Counted from the first letter of the stretch, positions 1 to 12,859 are shown. The stretch: 64,000 nt of DNA from Phialocephala subalpina (GCA_900073065.1 FJOG01000020.1:711770-775769); one strand, 5' to 3'. The notes: a model not told the origin generated them from the sequence alone. Numbers and translations: made by a program.

Positions 1-641
1 ACACAATAATGCCTTGTTATAGCTTTTGTGATTAAAGTTTATATTTAGACCCAAGGATATCGTGGCAAGGACACAGTAAAGGTAAGGTCTTACATCTGCT
101 GAGCCCCTGGTGGTTGCAAGGCCCAGTTCACGTGAGCCTAAAGAAGCAACAAGGGTTGTGTAGCATACCATGTGTCTGCTCGGCTCAAAGAATCTCCAGT
201 CATGAAGTGGAATTTAAAGCAGTGAACGAAATATTCCAGTAACGGAATATCAATTGATCGAAGCGAGAAAACACCCCTTGACTTTAGCGACAACGTCTAA
301 CCTATTTAGGCAGGCCGTCTACGTTGGTGGTCTGGTTTATAGCTCCCCAGCCGCCTCGGGTTTCTACTTCTTGCAAGACTCTGCAAGTTCGCTATTGTCT
401 GCAATTAGTGCAGTGTAGTTCATTTGCTGCCCTTTCGCACGAAATTATCTAAACGCTCGGGCGAAGAGCTTACTGCTCTGTTCTTGAGCTCTTCAACGCG
501 GCTTTGAGCGCAACAATTTTCTGGAGCACCGAAACCATTCTTCAAAGCTTTGCGCATTGGCTCTTGAAGTGTTTTAGCTTTAGAATCTGGTTGAAAACAG
601 CGCAACGAGCCCTTTCCGTCCTCGATTTGAACGTATCCAGT
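1..641. other. Intergenic flank of paralog P1
   Basis: I find no convincing coding region, tRNA or repeat here. Base composition is ordinary, unlike the A+T-rich block at 22.6-34.8 kb. The last part is presumably promoter and leader of the P1 gene. Confidence 0.5.
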
Positions 642-843
642 ATGGATACAAACAAGTACGACACTCTACAAGAGAGGCGCAAGCGTATGACAGGCGGCTC
701 TGGGTCTAAGTCTGCAAATACAACGTCGCCTCAATCTCCAATTGTTCCGAATGGTCTAGCTACATGGGGTGTCAGCCCGCGGGGCGCCACGCCACGTACT
801 CTTGAGGTCCAAGAAATGCGAAGCATTCAAGCAATAAGTACAG

Positions 844-2493
844 ATGCTACACCTTCCAGTGAAAGGGAACTTGCTAACACTTTCAGTCAACCCCAGAGCT
901 CAAAAAGGCCAGAGAAACTTCAATACCAGTTGGCGCCTCGACCGCTCTTTAGGTATTCCGACTCAGCAACAGGAGCTGGCCCCTTTGGCTGCTCCTGCCA
1001 CGACTGGTACAAATAGCCTCACCAGTTTTCAAACCTCTCGACAAACACTCCCGAATTCAGAAACTCACACAATAATCCTATCCAACGTGCCAAGACGGGC
1101 CCAAATTGTGTCCGCGCTTCCAATCCGCCATTCGATGATGGACCAGCTTTCGCCCTTGGCGAATGTTCTTCGAGCTTCAAACGAAACACAAGAAACATCT
1201 CAGAAGGTTGACAGTGGCATGTCAGCTTTCCTCGTTGCTTTTATCGCCAGTTTTGCTGCTACATCGAATAGCAACACGATAACGCGTCCCGCCGACCCGA
1301 CTCGGCCAAACCCGCCTAAGTCGGAGGAAGACATCGTGGTATTTCGTGGCCGTCACCCTGTCGGAATTTTTCAGCCCATTCGACAGCCTGTTGGGCCACC
1401 ACCAGCCATGGCTGCTGAAGATCCTAGAAACTTTGTTCGCCGTGGGATGGGTTTCCCTTATCGAAATCTCATCAGCTCAGGTGGAAGAGATACAATAGTT
1501 CATGCAGCTCACTCCTCATCATCCGACGCCTTGGGAGGCGGTCCTTCGGCGACCTTGAAACTGGCAGGTAATGGAGTTCATCAAGACACTGCTTCCTATC
1601 CTCCTCAGAAATACTCGAATGCACTCAGCTCCTGGCGTGCTACGGATTCCCAACTGTCCAACACAAACCCTGCCACATCCAGTATGCGACCTTCGGGTCT
1701 CGCTACATCTCCCAGTATGTCGATTCTTCCAACGCTCAAGCCTCCTACTGGATTGTCAGCTAGTATTCGTCCCTCCCGATCTACTACTATGCTAGACAGG
1801 ACCACGGAGAGAGATCGCTCTCGATTCCGGCCTTCCAGAAAGTGGCTCGCAGCGCATGGCCTAGCCTCCGGCTCCACGAGTGCAACCAACTACCAAGGCG
1901 ATCCAAAATCGAAATCTGCTCTAGCGACGGAGAGAGGACTTCCAGACAAGGCAAATTGTGCTCTCTGGTTGACAGGACTTCCTGGAGATATCACCTACCC
2001 AACCATCTTCGATTGGCTTGAATATAGAAGTGCTGGTGGTGTCTGGGCACTGCATATCAATCCGCCTAAGGATTTCCATCTTGGTTCTGCTGCTAGACTT
2101 ATCTTCTTCGAACAAGAGAACGCACAGAGACTTTATGATGCGACTCAAGACCCGCATTCGCTGTTCCTGGATAACTGCAAAGTAAACGTTGAATTCAATC
2201 GAGAGGGAAACCGTCGGAGAGATGACGTCGAGACAAGAGTATTGGAGATCGAGGGTCCTACCGAGAAGATGAGCTGGAGCTTCTGGAAGTCTTACTTTGA
2301 CAAGGGCATCATCTACGATTTGGACCGCTGGTTCAGCTTGCCATGCTCCTTTGAAGAAAAGGCCAAAATAGAGATACGTTTTGCGAGAGTTGATGGCCAA
2401 GCTCAGAAGGCCATTCAGAAGATCCAGAAGGACAAGGATATGGACCACATTGTACAGGCGTATTACAAAGTGGATCCTTGCGAAGGTAGCTGA
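844..2493 (+). CDS. RRM-like tandem-family paralog P1
   Basis: A 549-residue open frame, first member of the tandem family. About 360 N-terminal residues are Ser/Pro/Thr-rich and probably disordered. Residues about 369-455 form a first RRM-like module: beta-1 reads CALWLTGLP, and the strand AARLIFF resembles a degenerate RNP1. Residues about 465-549 form a second module with RVLEIEGP, EIRFARVDGQAQ and the terminal VDPC that recurs in all paralogs. RNA binding is inferred from fold resemblance only. The start is uncertain. A different frame from ATG 642 to about 950 has the same Ser/Pro/Gln-rich style and overlaps this one, so either translation starts at 844 or the gene starts at 642 and carries a one-base shift near 930-960. 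No stop interrupts the two modules. Confidence 0.7.
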   Translation: MLHLPVKGNLLTLSVNPRAQKGQRNFNTSWRLDRSLGIPTQQQELAPLAAPATTGTNSLTSFQTSRQTLPNSETHTIILSNVPRRAQIVSALPIRHSMMDQLSPLANVLRASNETQETSQKVDSGMSAFLVAFIASFAATSNSNTITRPADPTRPNPPKSEEDIVVFRGRHPVGIFQPIRQPVGPPPAMAAEDPRNFVRRGMGFPYRNLISSGGRDTIVHAAHSSSSDALGGGPSATLKLAGNGVHQDTASYPPQKYSNALSSWRATDSQLSNTNPATSSMRPSGLATSPSMSILPTLKPPTGLSASIRPSRSTTMLDRTTERDRSRFRPSRKWLAAHGLASGSTSATNYQGDPKSKSALATERGLPDKANCALWLTGLPGDITYPTIFDWLEYRSAGGVWALHINPPKDFHLGSAARLIFFEQENAQRLYDATQDPHSLFLDNCKVNVEFNREGNRRRDDVETRVLEIEGPTEKMSWSFWKSYFDKGIIYDLDRWFSLPCSFEEKAKIEIRFARVDGQAQKAIQKIQKDKDMDHIVQAYYKVDPCEGS

Positions 2494-3332
2494 GGGAGGG
2501 CGTTAGCGAATAAAAGCGAATTTGGGTGAGGATGGATCTCAATCCTTGGTTGGGCATATGGTGAGATCCAACATTGGATGAATTAAAAAGATAGATTTCC
2601 TAAGGGATTTTCATTTACACACAATTACCTGTGCTCCAGGTAGGAGATACGACTTGGAGGATCCAAGACATGACTTGACGAGTCCCATTGTGAGGGTGAA
2701 GCAGTCGGACCAGATAGCAAGAAATCAAAAATCATACCTATCGCGTCATATCCCTCTGTGGCGTTTTCCATTGAATCTTGATGCGTTTCATTGACAATTG
2801 CCAAGTTGACGCAAGCGACGAAGCCTCCGTATATAGAAATGGACTCGAACCCATTTTCACAGTAGGAAATATATCTGAAACCTAATGAAAGACCTCTCCC
2901 AGTGCTGGTTTTGTGAAGTGGAAGAGCTACATGCCGAGAGTCTCCGAGGGAAGGATCGAGTCCCGATTCACTCGAGTGCTTCTCGGCTCATCCGAAGTCT
3001 TCCTCGAGTAGCGCTAAGCTCGGCTTCTGCCATTTTAAACACCCCTGCCTTCGAAATGCATCAACAAGATCTTGACAATACACATCGCAACGACTCTTGT
3101 ATCTACGCAAAGCAGTTCACTATCCTCACTGGACGGATCATTGTATCGTTCTCGACTGAGATCAGCTGTCGTTGGTAGAGAAAATGACGAAATGTCATAA
3201 CGAGTCGTCCTCCACCCCTTATTCGGCGACCATACCATCAGAGGTTACGATGGCGCAGCGCTGTCAACAGGATATGCCTGTCTCGTCCTCTAGCAGCCAT
3301 CTATCAGACGGCGATGGAGTTTCGGCACGAGT
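2494..3332. other. Spacer between P1 and P2
   Basis: No supported gene. Short open frames at 2885-3354 lack the composition seen in the paralogs, though they may hold the lost 5' end of P2, whose start is unclear. Confidence 0.4.
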
Positions 3333-4550
3333 ATGCTTTCCATCTCGAAGATAGACCCTTGCGCTGACAATATCGCAGCTCCCATCAGAACTCAGACTCA
3401 CGGCCTCTTGAGATTCATGATAACATCCATCCCATCATCATCTGCCACTCAGCCACGAGCTACGAATGGTTATGCAGGAGAAAATGCGTCCCATATGCAA
3501 CGAGTCCTTGAATCTCCTCTCAATACACAGGCGAATCATGATCGTGCCGTGAGAACAGAACAGCGCCTTCGAAATATAGCTCCTTTCGAGACACCGTCGG
3601 ATTCTCCTTCCTTTCGCTCTATTCCTCTGAACCTCCCTCAACCAGAGATACGTGGAGAAGGCGATCGGATTGCTAATACTTCTGTAATATCGCCAGCGCC
3701 TTGGATGCCTCAAAATCCGATTCCAAGTGCCGGATCTCAAGATCACCTCGTCGAAGCCGCAATCGAACGCAGAAGAATATCGGAGCTCATGACCAGTATT
3801 CCAGCGCCAAGAAACTTCATACCTTCCGACATGGTCCAGCAAAGAGGTATGCTCGCTGCTCCTGTGAATGTCCCATTCATCCAATCCAACGGTCACTACT
3901 AAGGCAATAGAAATTCAAACGTGAACAAACGCCGGATTGCAGACCTTGCCGATGACCTCAATTGTGCCTTGTTCCTGCGTAACATTCCGATGAGCGCTTC
4001 GTTGTCAGGTTTCTTCGATATGGTAGATACTGGTGCAGTCTATGCCCTTCACATCATGCCTCCGAATGGACAGCACCACACTTGTGCAGCCAAATTGACT
4101 TTCATGGAACCAGAGGGCGCGGCAATATTCTTGGCAAAGGCTCGGCATGGCATCAGGGTTGCAGGCTATTTGCTTGATGCTAGGTACAACATTCGTGAAG
4201 GATACCTCCGTAACACGACCGCGATAAGCAGAGTTATCCATGTCGAAGGTCCGGAGGCGATGATGACAGTTGACTACTGGTTCCGATACTTCAGACAGGT
4301 GTGTGTCTTTCAGTGGGACCGAGTCGTTGCCTTGGCCTGCCCTCGTCCTGGTAGGAAGTTCTTGGAGTTCAGATTCGCGTGTATCAACGGCCAAGCTCAG
4401 ACTTGTTTGCAGGAGATCCAGCAACAAGAGGAGTTCGCGGGTCTGGTTGATGTGGCGTATGGTTTCGATCCTTGTGGCCAGCCAACTCTCCGAGACATGG
4501 CGCCGAGACGAAGTCAGATGGAGAAGGAGTTCGGTTTTCGGATGCAGTGA
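3333..4550 (+). pseudogene. RRM-like tandem-family paralog P2, one in-frame stop
   Basis: Two open stretches, 3333-3899 and 3903-4550, lie in the same reading frame and are separated only by a TAA at 3900-3902. Read through, they give one family member. It has a Pro/Ser-rich N-terminal part, a first RRM-like module starting NCALFLRNIP with AAKLTFM as the RNP1-like strand, and a second module with RVIHVEGP, FRFACINGQAQ and the closing YGFDPCG. The TAA is what a single C-to-T change in a CAA codon would give, which fits RIP or deamination, but the ancestral codon is inferred. The 5' end is not defined and could lie upstream. An alternative is an intron spanning the stop, but I see no good donor/acceptor pair there. 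Confidence 0.65.
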
Positions 4551-7005
4551 TGGCAGGTCGGTAGGGCGTTGAAGGATTTGACTGGTTGGCATGAGTTATT
4601 CTGGGCATCATGTTGCCATTGAGAAGGTGCGGGTGGTCTCTGATTGGGAAAAGTGACCAATTTAGCAGCGTTTGTGCATTACGGAAGAAGAGAGTTGAGA
4701 CAAGCTGGCCCTTCGAGCAGAATTGTAGCATTGCCGAGGGTGAACAAAAAAATCAGTATTGTCAGTGGACTTTGACGTGAGGTGCTTCTTTCTGCCGTGC
4801 GCGATTTGTTGCTGTTTGCTAGGTGAGGATACTATTGAGGTTCCTGGCATGGCGATCGGTCGATATGAAAGAGACTCCGGTGCTCGGGTCATCAATACAT
4901 TTAACAGCATGGTCGAGTTTAAAACAATCGCTACCAGCGAGGCAACGCCGTATCTCCAGTGCTGACCCCGATCACCATGACTTGATGCTGATATTATGGG
5001 AGAAACAGGGCTGAAAACTGCCCCTCTATTGCAAAGCAGAGCAAAGGTAGCGCCATTCATCAATGTTACGGTATATGCCTTGAATGTTATGGCCTGGAGT
5101 GTAATGAAAGTAACGCCAGATCTCCTGAGATCAAACATGCCTTTGAATGATGCTCTTCTTTGAGTTCTTGTGACAGTTGCTGAAGAGGACGTGACCCTTT
5201 ATCATCTCCAGCCAAAGATATGTGACAGAACAAGGCGGCGAAATTGCTATTATGCTGGGGAGATGCAAGTCCATGTTGGTTTGAAGACGGTAGCTCAAAG
5301 GGTATGGCTGATTAAAACTGCAGAAACCCCTAATGGCATGCTCAATTTGTCATGCTGTGCAATTATCTCATAGATGAAGTTCCTGTTGGGTGTGGGGCAA
5401 TGTTTTTGCGGCTTGACATTGATGTAGGCAACCCCTCATAGCAGAGCGAGGAACACGCGATTGGACGAGGCTGTTGATAGAATCCTTAAGAGGCGCTCGA
5501 TCTTTCCTATCGTAAGATTTTGTTTTGGTGAAGTTGTCCTGACGTATGAGAAGCAACGAGGCTGCGGTCCGAAAATTGGAACCCCATCCCTTAGCGTCGC
5601 CGAGAAGCATTTCAGGAACGAAGCCGTCAGTGGAATCCTCGAGTAAGTTGCCCAATACGTCACGTCTTCCGTTTTCCGTTCAAGTCCAGGGCTTTTGATG
5701 TTTGAGAAGGGGTGAGGCTGCGCTAAGGATTGTCGACCGCCACAAGCGAGCATAAAGGCACGCATTTCGACCAGAAACCTCCTCTCGACAACCTCCACTT
5801 TTCCGCACACCTTCTACTCCTTCACCCACAACTTCTTCCACAAGGATCCTTGCTCCTTCCATCGAAGAGATCTTCTGCGCAGAAGAGTCTTTGGTGGAGC
5901 TCCAATTCAAAAGTCTTTCCACACTCTTCTAGAGTTGTCCTTCATCCAGAGCGTGACCATTGATTCGAAACCTCCTCCCTGATTCGCAATATCACACACA
6001 CGGACAGATCTGTCTTCCGCACAGTAGTCTAGAGCATCAATCCAAAGAGCTTTCCTACTGCGGTCTTCCTGGAGTCTTTCAATCCAACGCGTCAACCTCG
6101 GTTCGATCTCTTCCAGGGGTTCTTCCATTCGAAGCGTCAGCATCGATTCGATCTCCTCTAGTCTTTTATCCTAACCATCACATACGCGGACAGGTCTTTC
6201 AGAACCTCGATTCGTCTTTCCCTGCTGCAATATCGGCGAATCCCCTTTATTCCCAAGTGCCATTATCGTGAGCAAACTTGACGGCCTGCAACACTCTGTC
6301 TAAGATTGTTCGATCTCGTTTGCTAGCGCCAACTCGGTTAACATCCTTATCCAAACCGAGTCCATATTCCTCTACACATCCGCAAACAACGTTAGACCAA
6401 GCAGTATCCACTGCTACGCCTCTACACCATCTACGCAGAGGCCGTACTTGGACGATCGTTCCTGTGCGCTTTCAAATCGCTTATCGTCCTTTCCCCCAAC
6501 CGAGTTTCTGTTCATCCACACGTCCTCCTACTTTCCGCAATAGCACCAAGGCGTTGAGATTAAACTCAACTCTGTTCTCCATAACCAATTCAAACCCCTA
6601 GATTATTTCCCCTGTCTTTAACTGTGGTCGGAAATCCTTGCAAGCTGAGTCTCTGTGGGTTGTCTATTCATCCACTAGTTGCGGCTCTCTATCAAGACAG
6701 CAACAATTTTTGAACCCAAGCGTCAGCTTTGTGCTCCAAATCTGCGAAGCTGTCTCGTATGATCTGTCTCGCTAGCGTCGAAAGCTCGCTACGTCCTTTT
6801 CCAGTCGCACGTCTTTGGTGGTTCGTCTGTACACTCTCTTCATCCATCTCTTTGAAAAATTGCTGACAGAACACCAAGCAGCTTCGCATCTGATCTTGAT
6901 CAAAACCGCTTTCCTTCAAACAAAACAAGCGAGAGTCGAATATCCAGATCGAGTCTATCATCCGAGTCCCGAGAAAAAGTTTCCATTACAAAGATATCTG
7001 AGAAA
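4551..7005. other. Long spacer and probable 5' leader of P3
   Basis: No gene supported. From about 5750 to 6700 the plus strand is C/T-rich, as is common in fungal promoters and 5' UTRs, and it precedes P3. It holds the small direct repeat listed separately. Confidence 0.4.
6067..6155 (+). repeat. Imperfect 44-bp direct repeat upstream of P3
   Basis: Copy one spans 6067-6110 and copy two 6112-6155. Both end TTCGATCTC and share GCGTCA in the middle. About a quarter of positions differ, so the duplication is not recent. Confidence 0.6.
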
Positions 7006-8742
7006 ATGGCTGCCTTTCGAAGAGACGGATTAACCATCGATCCGGACCATGGCTGGGCGGTCACCCACCGTTTGAGATTCTGTGCAGATGGTAAGCCATC
7101 CGCGGATGCGTATGTTAAGATACTAACGAAAAAAGAACCATTCCCAGATGACGTCGAACCAGTCGCTGCGAACTTTACAAAGTGGGCTAGTCCACGCGTG
7201 GCTGCAATGGAGGCGAAAAAGAAGGCACTCGAGGACATGGGGTTGATTGAAGATGCTTTCGGACTGTTTCATAAGCCGGACCATTCTCTGTTCCGTTTCT
7301 CAGAGTATGGCGAAGGTATCCACGCGAGTATTGCTCCCCCCGAAGGTTTCAGACAAGATGTGGGTCATGCGGGAGAACATTTTAATCTAGGTGTTCCTGG
7401 CCAGGGACGTCTCGGTCCTGCGGCAGAACAATTCATTCCCAGTGTTCACGGCCAACAAGGTGTCGGTGTAGCTGAGGAGTCTTCTGATCTAGGTACTCAT
7501 GGTCAAGGATATGCTGCTGGTACTATGGCCGATGGAGACATCGAGGGCGCTCATGGTGTTGTTGTCCAGAATTCAGTGCCACACAATGACACCGACACAA
7601 GAGGTGTTATTGCCGGAGCACAGGGTGAGCAGAACAACTACGCAGTTGATGCTGAGTCAATCGGGTAAGTTTGTTGAGCCTCCGAGAAAAGATTCCACTA
7701 ACATTCCCCCAGGTCCTATGATGAAACGAGATCGGTATCCCAAGACGAAGACCAAGACACCACTTACAACGGCCATGACGATGGTGCGAGCCATCAGTCC
7801 GATGACTATGATGGACATACCAACTATTCCCACGATGCTCATAACGATTCACTCGCAGTCTTCTCGAATGCACCTGTTTCTAACGTCGTTTCGGAGGACA
7901 ATCCTCTGTTTGCAGACTTGGCCAAGCGCATCTCTGATTATAAGACAAAAAATGGCATCGAAACCTATAATGACGACCACGAGGAACCATTCCGGCCATC
8001 TCAGATGGTTATTGAAGAGGAAGCTGGTATCGTTCGCCGACCCTTGACCAAAAGCCACTATCTCGGCTGCAATGAGGATGGGACAGACAAGACTTACAAG
8101 CATCAGGTCAAGGGGTTGCCGAAAGGAGAAAATGCGGCCTTGTGGTTGGAAGGTCTGCCACCAGACGTCACCGAAGCAGATGTGTTGGCTATCGTCGACA
8201 CCGGTGCCGTGTTCGCATTTCACCTGAATAAGCCGACTTGGCGACATCGTACCTCGGCGGGGAAGCTCGTTTTCATGAAGGTGTCTGCTGCGTATGCTTT
8301 CAAGGATAAATGCATTTCTTTGAGGCCGTACGGAACCGGAAATGGTCATGGTATTGGTCTCCGCATTGGCGACTACGACATCCGTGCGGAACACAACGAC
8401 AACGGGTACCGGGAGTACACTCGGCCTGGACAGTCTCGTGTACTCCATATTCATGGACCGAAGGAATTGGTCGAGACCACGGATTGGGAAAAGTGGTTTA
8501 AGAAGTGCATTCATTTTAAGAAAACACACTCAGCCATTCTGCCTTCGGATATTCCAGGCGAAGCCACTTATGAGATTGGTTTCGCTCGTGTCGATGGGCA
8601 AGCAGAGTCGATCCACCATGCTGTCCGTAAACAAAAGGCTTTCAAGGGTATTTTTCGAGTAGAGTATGCTCGAGACCCCTGCGATCCTGATGGCCGGGAT
8701 TTTGAGAGTCACCGCATGCTCGAGGCGAGACGATGGGGATGA
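7006..8742 (+). CDS. RRM-like tandem-family paralog P3 (intact, one intron)
   Basis: Exons 7006-7664 and 7713-8742 are joined by a 48-nt intron with donor GTAAGT, branch CTAAC and acceptor CAG, giving 562 residues without interruption. Residues 126-190 hold about four degenerate repeats of roughly 17 residues built around HGQG/PGQG. Residues about 195-270 are rich in Asp, His, Ser and Tyr. The C-terminal part has the two family modules: NAALWLEGLP with GKLVFM (from about residue 358), then RVLHIHGP, YEIGFARVDGQAE and YARDPCD. The N-terminal 115 residues, starting MAAFRRDGL, differ from those of the other members. It shares only the paired modules with P7, so it probably belongs to a different subgroup. 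Function is unknown; binding to nucleic acid is inferred from fold only. Confidence 0.82.
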
Positions 8743-11700
8743 ACATAATCAAATGCCGGGTCAAGTTTTTGGGAACGGAAATGCCAAGGCGCCCATGGCG
8801 AAGTACGAGGCTCTTGTCGGGACTTCGGAGCCTCTGCAATCTAGAATGTGCGATGATGGTATCAAGCGTCGTTGTGGAATCCTGGGCGGTTGATAAAAGT
8901 TTTTCTTTCTCTTTTTCTTTAGGTGTGGTTGTTCTTGGTGTCCCCAGACATCTCTTCGGTCATGATTGACATGGCAAGTAGAATAGTTCATTAATGAAGT
9001 GAATCTATTCCACCTTTGACGGCCCTTTGAAGTGACGAGATATCGAGCGGGTAAAGATAGTCTGAATGCTGCAGCAAAAAAAGCTGGCTCATCTTCTAAT
9101 ATATAGCAGAAGCACAGGAAATATATCTAGCGAGCCTAACGTGAGTTGACTCATCGCAGTATCATCTCGCAGGTTCGGAAAAGGTTATGTTGAAGAAAGA
9201 CTTGGATGCAATCTTAAGTGAAGAGCGTTGACGAAAAGATTGCCTAGGATGGGAAATCTACTTCTGAGGGTCAGGAAAGCTTCGTACCCATCTCGAACAG
9301 CCAGGATCCTTTTCAGGCCCGAGAGGCCCCGGGAGACGAGTCCTCTGTCCGAAATTGTCTGTTGGTGTAGGCGAAGCTTATGGACAGGGTCCATTGGTGG
9401 GAGACTCGGTGCTTTGATGAGGAAGTGAGCGAGATGCGAGAAAGTGGCGTCAATGAACAAGACGTGCCTGTCCATCGAGAGAGGTGTGAAGCATCCAGTG
9501 GCCGGAGACTGAAGAACCACGATCGCTACAGCACTACCATAAATTGATGCTCCCGATACGAACAAATGGTTGATTTGTATTGGTACAACCGACGTCTTGA
9601 TCCCTTGGAACCATCATCTAAATAGGCTTCATGACTCTTTCATGCGAGGAGAATATGTCTGTATGATGTCCAGAGTACGACTTCGGAACACGTGCATGAT
9701 AAGTGCCGAAGAGGCTATCCCAGAGGATTCCTCGCTCCTACTTACCTCGATAACCTAGAATAAACTTCCGCACCATGGCTGTTGCAAGACCGACTTATGT
9801 AGGACGCTGTGATAAAACGCTGTGCTACGTTTGGTGCATGAGCCATGGAGAGCCTCGGGCGACAGGAGTGGGCGAGAACGAGAACTTCGAAACAGGAGCC
9901 AAAGACAGAAGAGATGCAAGATCGTTCATAGTCAGGACCTCCGTGAATCGTGGTTCAGAACAGCTCAGGCTTCGGGACGATGAAAGTCATTGGCATGAAT
10001 TTTGGCCAAGATGCCAAGCTTTGCCCTGCTGGGCATCAAGCAGGCCAGCTGCTCCTGAAGACCTAACACCATAGCAGAACGTGTATATTCGATGTCGGCG
10101 AGGGTAGAAAACCGAGGCAATCTCGTGTAAGTCGAAGCACCGATTATAGCCTTCACTGAACCATGTGGCCTGATCAGCTGCCATTGATGACTGGGAGACC
10201 ATTTGTCGAACGATCGGTCGACTAGGTTGCTGTATGGCAAAATCGTTCTTTGCCACGAGTAAAGGGTGGATAGTACCGTGGAGTGCGGCTTTCGTGGGCA
10301 GGACAGGCCTTGAGATCACCTTGGGTGAAGTATGAAGGTGCGGCAACACAACTTCAAGTGGTTTGAGGTCGACACCAGTGTCTTAACCCTCGACTTTGAT
10401 GGGTGAATGGGACCGTAATGGGACCTTAGATTATTCAAGTCTGGTTCGGGTGCTGGAGTTCTGGAGTTCTGGAACTCTAGAGTATCGCCACTGAAGGATA
10501 AAACCTGTCAGTGTCGTGTCAACAATGATGACAGGCCGAGAGGATTTGGTCTTGGAAGTATCCAAAGCTGAGAAGCTTGATATGTGAAAGACATGATGTG
10601 GACTCACAAACTGGACAGAAGCTCATTAGAGCTATAACGACAGACCTCGTTGTCGTGTCAAAGCTCAACATGTCGACATTGCTTGGCTGCGCAAAAGGTC
10701 GTGAACGACAAGAGATATCGGTCATGCTAGCAATTGATCTCGACATCTCTGAGACGAAACATCGAGAAACAGAAGCTCAATTGCTATGTATAATCTGTAT
10801 TCGGGATTGAAGTGAAGTGGGGTGTCGGTATCGGCATAGGTACCGAGAGGCTTCCCGATTTCGGCATGCCGAAATCTATGTAACGGCTGCTTCAGCTGAC
10901 CTTAGGAGGCACCAAGGAAGGCATTGAGGAATCTACTATTGCGATACTGAAGATTGTGAAGAGCGTGCGAAGGTATGCTTTTTGCTAGTGGCCACTTGTG
11001 GGTTGATTGCTTCGTTGAGGGGTTTGCCTTCGTCCTCGGGAATATGCTTGCTATCAAGATCAGACCGTCAGCAAAAGTCGACAATGAAAGCCAAAAGTGA
11101 TCAAAACAGCACAACACTCACTCAAACAACGCATCACTCATTCTAGTCACTCGTTCCAAATCGCTCTGAGAACTCCAGTCGCGTCTATCCAATTGTCGCC
11201 AATGCAAACTCGCCGCTGCTCAGCTGCTTGGGGGCGTGCTGCTGCAACATTATAGTGACGGCTGCATGTGGGCAGCAGAAATTGGGAATTAAGCGAATCG
11301 CCCCTGAATCACCTCAGGACGGGCGAAAGGGGTTTGCTCGAGATATTTGAGTGGCTTCGTCAAAGGTTTTGGTGTCTTTTGGTGTCCGTGTGAATAGGCT
11401 GTCAAAGTCAATGCAGCAACGCATCAACGCATCGTGGCAAATGACACATGCTGCTAGCTGTACATTTGTTCTACGCGGACCGGCTGTCCAACAGAAGTCT
11501 GATAAATGAGTTCGGGATACATCTTGTCAAGGATTGAGGAGGAATGGAGCATCTTTGTGATGAAGGAGGTCGTTTAACATTCCAGAAGGTACACTTCGAC
11601 GTTTCGGGATAGTGGCATTTACAATGCCACAAACGATGCCACCACGACTCCACGAACGAGACCACAATCTAAAATTGATACATCTTTACCGTTTTCACTA

Positions 11701-12287
11701 ACATTATTATACGAGAGTCAAGAAAAATTGCCTGGTCCAGCATCAGACCACCAGATAAAGTCGGGCCTCGATTAATAAAAGAAATCTCAAGGTCACGTGT
11801 TCCCGAAAAAAGGAGCACGAACAGAAGAACGGAGGAGCTTTGTTACACAATCAACTTGAATTTGGGGATTGTAAAAAGGTCACAGGTGTGGGTTATGAAA
11901 GGCGGATATATACGTTACATAAAGCTGAGACTCGGACATTATTTGTGTGCTTCCACTGCCAAGTCTCTGAATCTGAATCAACCCCCACCAAGCTTAAGCT
12001 TTTGGTCTACAATGCTGCTTTCTTCCACAAACGGCCCAGATTTGCGTGTTGCAATGCCGAGTATAGATTATCTCTATCTCCCTCGGTAACTCTTTTTATT
12101 GCATGGCTTAGCTTGGACTTCAATGGTCTGCCAAGATTCTTGATAGCCTCCCGCTACCTATGTTCTTGGCTTAAATTGCACATTTTTCTATGTTATTACC
12201 TTCGTTGAATCAAAATGCATTATTGTCAAGATTGTCAAGTGAAGGAACAACCATCTCAAGCCCCGAGACTTTCCAAGATGTTGAAAA
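8743..12287. other. Gene-poor spacer
   Basis: Several short open frames occur on both strands (for example minus 9185-9565), but none shows a domain, a good splice model or coding-like composition. I see no tRNA or transposon here. Confidence 0.4.
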
Positions 12288-12859
12288 GTGAGACACATCA
12301 CGTGTATCTTGCATCGGTCAGAGAACGCGTCGCGAATCTCGCGATGCACCTGCTGCACCCCAACCTTCCCCTCCTCAAATCCCGAACACCTTGGCCAGCT
12401 GCAAGCCTCACAATGCCACAATATCAAGTCACCTTTCAACGGCTCATCGCCTAGCTTCATCTCATCAAGCCTTCCTACTCGCACTGAAGCTCGTAGCTCA
12501 CAGAAATGTAATCGGACACGCTGCAAGGTTTTCAAACACTACACATTCTCAACTCTGGATGACCAACAAAAAATTCAGAAAGAAATTGAAAGAGAACTGC
12601 GAAAAGCTACTCTCGAAGATTCCACTTCACACAATATGTGAGTCGATCAACAGTGCACAGCAACATCAAGGAGCTGCTTGAAATTGATCGACGAGCGACA
12701 AAGGAAGGCCCGAGTCAAGAAGACATTGACTTTGCCCACCGCGTGGGATTCTATATTGCCATTTTCTTGAAATATTTACTGCCGCTTATAGCTGGGCCGT
12801 GGCTTGTGCTGAAGGGATGGAAGTGGATGCGTGGTGGTGATGGGGACGAAAGATTATAG
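12288..12859 (+). CDS. Possible small membrane protein gene (weak)
   Basis: The 3' part (12660-12859) encodes an acidic helical stretch followed by one hydrophobic segment, FYIAIFLKYLLPLIAGPW, and a short basic/Gly tail. This looks like a single-pass membrane protein. The 5' part (about 12530-12635) encodes a charged, coil-like stretch containing QKIQKEIERELRKA in another frame. The two can be joined only by removing 23 nt (12638-12660, GTGAGT...CACAG), which is too short for a normal spliceosomal intron, or by a one-base frame correction. I do not recognise the family. It may be a decayed gene or chance. Confidence 0.3.

Noticed and set aside
9185..9565. Minus-strand 126-codon open frame as a gene
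   Set aside because: No recognisable domain, no splice model and no promoter-like context; length is compatible with chance in balanced-composition DNA.
12638..12660. A 23-nt spliceosomal intron
   Set aside because: It would join two coding-like stretches, but the length is below that of normal fungal introns; a frame error or decayed gene is more likely.
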